Source of the DNA: Stramenopiles sp. TOSAG23-6 | Taxonomy: Eukaryota; Sar | Direction of reading: 5' to 3' | Length of the DNA stretch: 12,132 nucleotides | Assembly (NCBI GenBank): GCA_900128565.1 | Contig: LT636215.1 | Span: 1-12,132, forward strand | Shown: piece by piece, positions 7,834 through 12,132 of the stretch | Numbering within the stretch: position 1 is the first letter of the stretch | How the letters are laid out: the number at the start of each line of letters is the position of its first letter | Notes under the pieces: model-generated | The model's database searches: none | The model's input: only the letters and a program-made list of their open reading frames with translations | What the model was told of the DNA's origin: nothing | Program-made: the position numbers and the translations under genes

Positions 7834-8807
7834 CTAAAATCTTTGACCTATAGCAGCAATTCCATAACTCTTTTTTGGATCATAGACTCTAACATGTATT
7901 TTGGAAAAATATTTCAAAAAAAATCTTAAAAAAATTGTTAGGTACAAAATTTTCAAAAAAAAAAAATCAAAATTGAAAAAAAAATAAAACATACATGCGA
8001 CGATTTTTTATCTACTTTACATCTTGCTTGCGCATTTCCTGATGCTCGCAATTTAGCTTTTTCTCCCCAGATTCCCGTCTGGATTGTTGGTTTATACTGA
8101 CCGTTAGCACGAGAAATACTCTTTTGGGCCGGACCACTCGTTCCAATAGAACTTATTGAAAACGGTGTTTTTTTTTCACTCATTTGTATAAATTCTGAAG
8201 GATGACGAGCTTTCTGAAAACGTAAATAATCATTTTCCCTCCTCTGAAGAATAGCATCCTGCTGAATTTTATAATTATCTTTTTCATCTTTTCTTGTCAT
8301 TGATTGATCAATACTATCAGATGCTAAACTTTTTCCTGGATATAACTGGGCTTTTCTGTTCAAGGCATCACGTTGGTATTGCATCTCAAGTTCTAAACTC
8401 TCACTTTGAACTTTAGAATTTGTACGAGTTTTTTTATTTTCTGTGACAACCACACCTTGAATATGAAAAAAGTCTGGAGCAAGTGCAGACACACAACTAC
8501 CACCAACAGGTTTCACTTCTGTCTTATAGTCGTACGCCCACACACTTTGTTTTTTTGGCCTATCAACTCTAGCAACACCTGGAGTAAGCATGAATGCTGG
8601 TACATCATAAGAAATTGAAGAATCTTTATTTCTAGTATTTATTGCTGGATGAGGTTGTTTCTGAAGAGACTCATAATTATCCATTGCATATTCAGGACCA
8701 CAATCGAGGTATAACGTTTCACTTATATCACCCTTTATTCTAGGATTGACAACAATACCATTGATTTTCCAGTTATCTGGAACATCCGCTGACACAGCTG
8801 AATCCAT
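7834..8807 (-). CDS. Unrecognised 290-residue protein, two exons
   Basis: Exon 1 is 8807-7995 (271 codons) and exon 2 is 7893-7834 (19 codons plus TAG). I do not recognise a family. The protein is hydrophilic, with no signal peptide or membrane segment. It has a Pro/Gly-containing N-terminal half (PDNWKINGIVVNPRIKG; PDFFHIQGVVV, giving a repeated ING/QG-I-V-V pattern near residues 14-20 and 114-121). A charged, probably helical middle follows (about residues 130-205, rich in Glu, Gln, Lys, Arg), then a Ser/Gly/Lys-rich tail. Without splicing the frame would run into the intron and end in a Phe-rich stretch; with the introner removed the protein ends VRVYDPKKSYGIAAIGQRF. The start is ATG 8805-8807. 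A cytoskeletal or flagellar role would be speculation. Confidence 0.75.
7894..7994 (-). mobile_element. Introner-like intron in the minus-strand two-exon gene (101 nt)
   Basis: Read on the minus strand it starts GTATGTTTTATTTTTTTTTT after TCGTCGCAT. It carries AAAATTTTGTACCTAACAAT (complement of 7935-7953) and ends GAAATATTTTTCCAAAATACAT before GTTAGAGTC. This is the same architecture and near-identical sequence as the PRKDC introns, but in an unrelated gene on the other strand and again in sense with its host. The phase is 0. The AG in GTTAG, if used, would give two codons and then TGA. CATGT flanks both ends as a 5-bp direct repeat. Confidence 0.85.
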
Positions 8808-9124
8808 TATTATACAAAATCTATATGAAACGTTTCAATTGAAATTTATAAAGTCTGTCAGTAAAAAAGATTAAAGAAAAAGAAGGATATGAAAGAGGGA
8901 GAGAGAGGTCAAATCAATCAATAAAAATCGTTACATTAATGGTTACCCGGTAACTCACAGAATAAAAATGCTAAAAATGTCCAAAAAAAAACTTTTAAAA
9001 AAAGTGATAAAAAAGTGAATGGATGTCAAATTTATTCAAAAGAAAAACATGTCGAATAACATGTTCAATAATGTTTTGGCAGGAAAAATAAAACATTTCG
9101 ACAAATAACAAAAAATATCAAAAT
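8808..9124. promoter_or_regulatory. Intergenic region: promoter of the 290-aa gene, 3' region of the nucleoporin gene
   Basis: These 317 bp separate two minus-strand genes arranged head to tail. The part next to 8807 should hold the promoter and leader of the 290-residue gene. It includes a purine-rich tract (8876-8908) and a near-palindrome GTTACCCGGTAAC (8942-8954) that could be a protein-binding site. The part next to 9124 should be the 3' UTR of the upstream nucleoporin-like gene. No ORF of note and no introner core are seen. Confidence 0.45.
9046..9065. repeat. Inverted repeat, 7-bp stem with 6-nt loop
   Basis: AACATGT and ACATGTT flank CGAATA. The hairpin would lie about 60 nt after the nucleoporin-like stop on the minus strand, in its probable 3' UTR. 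Whether it has a function is unknown. Confidence 0.5.
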
Positions 9125-12100
9125 CTAATTAAATCGCACAGTCTTTCGTGGTTTTTTTGTCTCAGTATCAAAATAAGACTGTCTCGGAGTGACTGGATAA
9201 TCTCTTGAGGGTGATAAAATACTATTCATACCCATGTCACCATAACTTGATTGTCGACGAATGCGATCAGCACGAGACAATCCGCCCTCTGATTGAGCAT
9301 CTCCTCGTAACCGACTAAATGGAATTCTATTTGTTTTCACAGGGGTAAACTTATTTGGTGTTACACTAGATCTATTATTATAATTTTCTCTATTCAATTC
9401 TCCATTTCTATTATTATTAAATATACTGTTTGGTTGTCTTGAAATCGTAGTCGGTGCCCCTAACCGACGCAAACTAGAAGGTTGATAAGTATTTTGTGTC
9501 GGGGACAAAGGTCCATTTGGAGAAGTACGTATATTCTGAGGTTTATTTCCATATCCCATTTGACACAATATATGATATACCCAAGAAGAAAATTTACCAT
9601 TAGGTCCTTCACAAAGCCAATGCTTTCGTTCATTAGCATCAACTTCCTGTCCTTCTCCTACTCGAACACCTTCTGTTTCAAACATAGTTTTCAATTTAAT
9701 TCTAACAGCTTCACGAGCATCAGGTTTGTGCGTATATACTTTATCGTGAATAGTAATATTAGTCAAAAGTACAGCAAGCGCCGTTTCTGCGATAGCCACT
9801 AATAATTTTTCAACCTTTGGACTACATTTTCTATGAAAAATCATGCTGCCACAGAAGCGAACACATGCACATATGTGACCAATACTAGGAGGGTCTAGAG
9901 AAGAATCTGATACAGAATAATCCAATGTTGGATAAATTGCATCCATTGGCATCGAATTATCAGTAGAATAAGGATTTGGTGTAATGACTTGAAGAACGCC
10001 TAATATATTACGAATAATTCGACGAAGAACATCTTCCACTCGTAATGCAAATTCCGATATTGTATCATCCTCCTTTTTTTTTTCGCGAAAATTCGATGAA
10101 GGTAAGGGTACAAATGTTTTTTTCAAAATTGGTTTGAGTGGTTTAGAATTACTCTTTGGGGTACTTGGAGCTTTTAGTGAAGACATTAAACCTTTGTTTT
10201 TCATTCTTGATAAAAGTCCACCAACTTTTTTAATAGATGTCTTCAATCTAGACCATCGCTTATGGGTTCTTTGTTGCATTTCTTGTCTACGTTCCAAATA
10301 CGAAATCGGGACAATTTTCTTTCTCGCAACCCAAAGGGCACTAGGATCCATTAATTCAACAAGACGTGGCAAAAGACGCCATGCAGATTCAATGAGCATA
10401 GCAAATTTACCTTCGGGAAATGCCAACTTTAATTTTTGCATATGATACGATAGCATATACATCAAATTTGAAGCTTGTTCTGCTTCCTCCAAAACTGCAA
10501 GAGTTAGAGGTAAAGAAGGACGTAAAGCCCGGCAAATGTCTTCACTATAAGCCATCACGAAATCTAAACCACACTGAATAATTGATTCTTGTTCTCTAAT
10601 TGATCTTGCTGAACTTCGAGCATGTGACAAAAATTCACATACAAACCCTAACGTTTTACACCAAAAACGATGCGCGAGATTTCTCTCGCCTCTTTCAAGA
10701 CCATACCCCCAACCGGAACATCGAACACGATGCTTTCTTCCACTCACTTCCGAAATTCGACCAGCACTCCATCGTTCTTCATACCTCCCATCACGTGATG
10801 CGAAGAGAGCTTTGAGTAAAGGATCCGTACATATCATGCCAATTAATTGTCTTGGCATTGCAACAGCTGCTCTAGCAGACTTCACTTTTACTATACCAGG
10901 ACCACTTCCTCCAACAAAACCATCTCCATCAATATCGAGATTCATTGACTCAGAATTATGTTTTAGTTCTGTGTCTAGACCATTCTTCGTTTTGAAGTCT
11001 GTTTTCGATGTATCATGGGAACGAATTGGCTTGAAAAGTGAAATAAAACAAGACAAAATTGCTTCTGCAGTTTCTATTGCTGCACTAGCACGACTAGATG
11101 TTGATGACTCATCTACAGCAGTTGTTTCTCGTACTGCTCCTGCCTCTATACCATCTGATACAGCGCCTCCAGATGCTGCTGCAACAGCCGTTGCTACCCG
11201 TAGAGTTCTAAATAGATTAGGAAATACACCTGCTGATTCAAGTAGTATTGCATCATTACGATAATCAGAATTCATCGGACGAACTGATAAAAGACAGGAA
11301 AGGAGCGTCGATGTTACAGAAAATATTAAATCTAAACCATTTTTCCCACTTCCTGATGTTTTACTCACAAATCCACCTGCTATTGCAGCTGCAGAACTAG
11401 TAACAGTAGATATCGCACCAGCTGATGAACCCCGCATTCCAGTAGTACCCTCTGCACCACCAAAACTATGACCCAAGACAGATTGTTGCCGCAATACATC
11501 ACATAACTTCTTTAGAAAATATAAGCGCAAGTCTTGAAATTTGATAGTAAAATCTTGTAGTGCTTTTTGATCCAATGTCTCAGCATTATTCGACGTCATA
11601 TCGGCAGCGGCTCGAAATAAAATAAGCACTGATGTCAGTAGCACACTTCTTGTATGTATCGCCATGCTTAGAAAATCAGTACCAGAATCCCTAATATTTG
11701 CCATCAGCGATCCACCGACAACAGAACGTGCACCACCACCTGTTAATCCTCCAGCACCAGCACCCGATAGAACAACATCTGAAATTTCTTTCAAACGACC
11801 CAAAAGACGAAGACATTGACGCCAATTTAATTGTTTTTTTGCACGAGCTTCAATCACTGCTAATCTTGGATCAGCAAATTTACGAGTTACATCATAAATT
11901 TGATGATGAATCATTCCTAATAGCATAGCACATAACTCCTGGGCAACAGCACGACGGGCGTATCCAATCCATTGTTCTTCTCCACGGCTAAGTAGTAATT
12001 CTGATACCATACTCATTATACCAAATGAAGTACCATCACCAGCAAAATGAGAATTTGAAGTAGAATTCATTGACAATGACGACGTTGCACGTTGTAACGA

Positions 12101-12132
12101 TGGCGGTTCAGCTAGAGATGAAGAACTAACAA
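9125..12132 (-). CDS. Nup188/Nup205-family nucleoporin-like protein, C-terminal 1001 residues
   Basis: The reading frame is open to the window edge, so the true start lies beyond it; the TTG at 12074-12076 and the ATG at 12068-12070 are not convincing starts. No introns are visible. The sequence is mostly alpha-solenoid-like. The best landmark is the stretch complementary to about 10430-10560: GLDFVMAYSEDICRALRP then LAVLEEAEQASNLMYML. It resembles the ALDFVG...LACLEEADHTVGFILQLS part of animal Nup188 in order and spacing, and is followed by a comparable LGVLQVITPN segment. Nup188 and Nup205 are scaffold proteins of the inner ring of the nuclear pore complex. Odd features are Ala/Gly/Ser-rich insertions (around 11060-11200 and 11350-11450) and a disordered basic tail of about 160 residues with several TP sites, ending KTVRFN. 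The assignment is from recalled family patterns, so the alternative is another large helical-repeat protein. Confidence 0.6.
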   Translation of the reverse strand, partial: VSSSSLAEPPSLQRATSSLSMNSTSNSHFAGDGTSFGIMSMVSELLLSRGEEQWIGYARRAVAQELCAMLLGMIHHQIYDVTRKFADPRLAVIEARAKKQLNWRQCLRLLGRLKEISDVVLSGAGAGGLTGGGARSVVGGSLMANIRDSGTDFLSMAIHTRSVLLTSVLILFRAAADMTSNNAETLDQKALQDFTIKFQDLRLYFLKKLCDVLRQQSVLGHSFGGAEGTTGMRGSSAGAISTVTSSAAAIAGGFVSKTSGSGKNGLDLIFSVTSTLLSCLLSVRPMNSDYRNDAILLESAGVFPNLFRTLRVATAVAAASGGAVSDGIEAGAVRETTAVDESSTSSRASAAIETAEAILSCFISLFKPIRSHDTSKTDFKTKNGLDTELKHNSESMNLDIDGDGFVGGSGPGIVKVKSARAAVAMPRQLIGMICTDPLLKALFASRDGRYEERWSAGRISEVSGRKHRVRCSGWGYGLERGERNLAHRFWCKTLGFVCEFLSHARSSARSIREQESIIQCGLDFVMAYSEDICRALRPSLPLTLAVLEEAEQASNLMYMLSYHMQKLKLAFPEGKFAMLIESAWRLLPRLVELMDPSALWVARKKIVPISYLERRQEMQQRTHKRWSRLKTSIKKVGGLLSRMKNKGLMSSLKAPSTPKSNSKPLKPILKKTFVPLPSSNFREKKKEDDTISEFALRVEDVLRRIIRNILGVLQVITPNPYSTDNSMPMDAIYPTLDYSVSDSSLDPPSIGHICACVRFCGSMIFHRKCSPKVEKLLVAIAETALAVLLTNITIHDKVYTHKPDAREAVRIKLKTMFETEGVRVGEGQEVDANERKHWLCEGPNGKFSSWVYHILCQMGYGNKPQNIRTSPNGPLSPTQNTYQPSSLRRLGAPTTISRQPNSIFNNNRNGELNRENYNNRSSVTPNKFTPVKTNRIPFSRLRGDAQSEGGLSRADRIRRQSSYGDMGMNSILSPSRDYPVTPRQSYFDTETKKPRKTVRFN

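Noticed and set aside
7738-7929. Plus-strand 63-codon ORF
   Set aside because: It overlaps the end of the IQ-repeat gene, and its second half is antisense to exon 2 and the intron of the minus-strand gene. It has no recognisable composition.
9046-9065. Hairpin as a bacterial-type terminator
   Set aside because: The window is eukaryotic, the stem is only 7 bp and no T-run follows in the relevant direction.
10134-11928. Plus-strand ORFs of 70-150 codons opposite the nucleoporin-like gene
   Set aside because: They are antisense shadows of a continuous 1001-codon frame and show no domain-like sequence.
4528-12132. Further introners in the methyltransferase, IQ-repeat and nucleoporin-like genes
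   Set aside because: I looked for GTACCTAAC and its complement and found none outside the seven listed copies; these frames are uninterrupted.

Overview
This is nuclear DNA from a eukaryotic microbe (a protist). It is AT-rich and gene-dense: intergenic gaps are only about 70 to 320 bp. Genes are eukaryote-specific, several are intron-free, TAA, TAG and TGA all serve as stops, and no prokaryotic signals (Shine-Dalgarno sites, operons) are visible. The lineage cannot be fixed from the sequence alone.

Layout. (1) 1-4400, plus strand: the 3' part of a DNA-PKcs (PRKDC) gene, a PI3K-related kinase of DNA double-strand-break repair by end joining. Five complete introns and the end of a sixth interrupt it. 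(2) 4528-5535, minus: an intronless SpoU/TrmH-type RNA 2'-O-methyltransferase, convergent with PRKDC. (3) 5536-5756: a short bidirectional promoter region with a small upstream ORF. (4) 5757-7760, plus: an unrecognised, very basic protein with IQ-like repeats. (5) 7834-8807, minus: an unrecognised 290-residue protein whose last 19 residues lie on a second exon. (6) 9125 to the window edge, minus: the C-terminal part of a large protein that best resembles the nucleoporin Nup188/Nup205 family.

The striking feature is the introns. All six complete introns (five in PRKDC, one in the minus-strand gene at 7894-7994) and the partial one at 1-58 belong to one repeat family. They start GTATGT (once GTACGT), carry poly-T, share a core near CGTACGAAATTTTGTACC followed by TAACAAA, and mostly end in a tail near TTTTTCCAAAATAAAT or ...ATACAT. 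These are introner-like elements: mobile or copied sequences that act as introns. Reading frame and homology to DNA-PKcs show that at least two of them (3387-3435 and 3656-3819) cannot end in AG, because the required junction region has no usable AG. The same non-AG boundary, usually AT followed by an exon G, restores the frame in every member. The ends are partly complementary (ATGTAT with ATACAT), as expected of terminal inverted repeats or a splice-site-pairing stem. The window therefore appears to hold a family of introners removed without a canonical 3' splice site, either by unusual splicing or, less likely, by DNA excision.

The genes show no obvious shared pathway. One link worth noting is that the most heavily invaded gene encodes a double-strand-break repair kinase.
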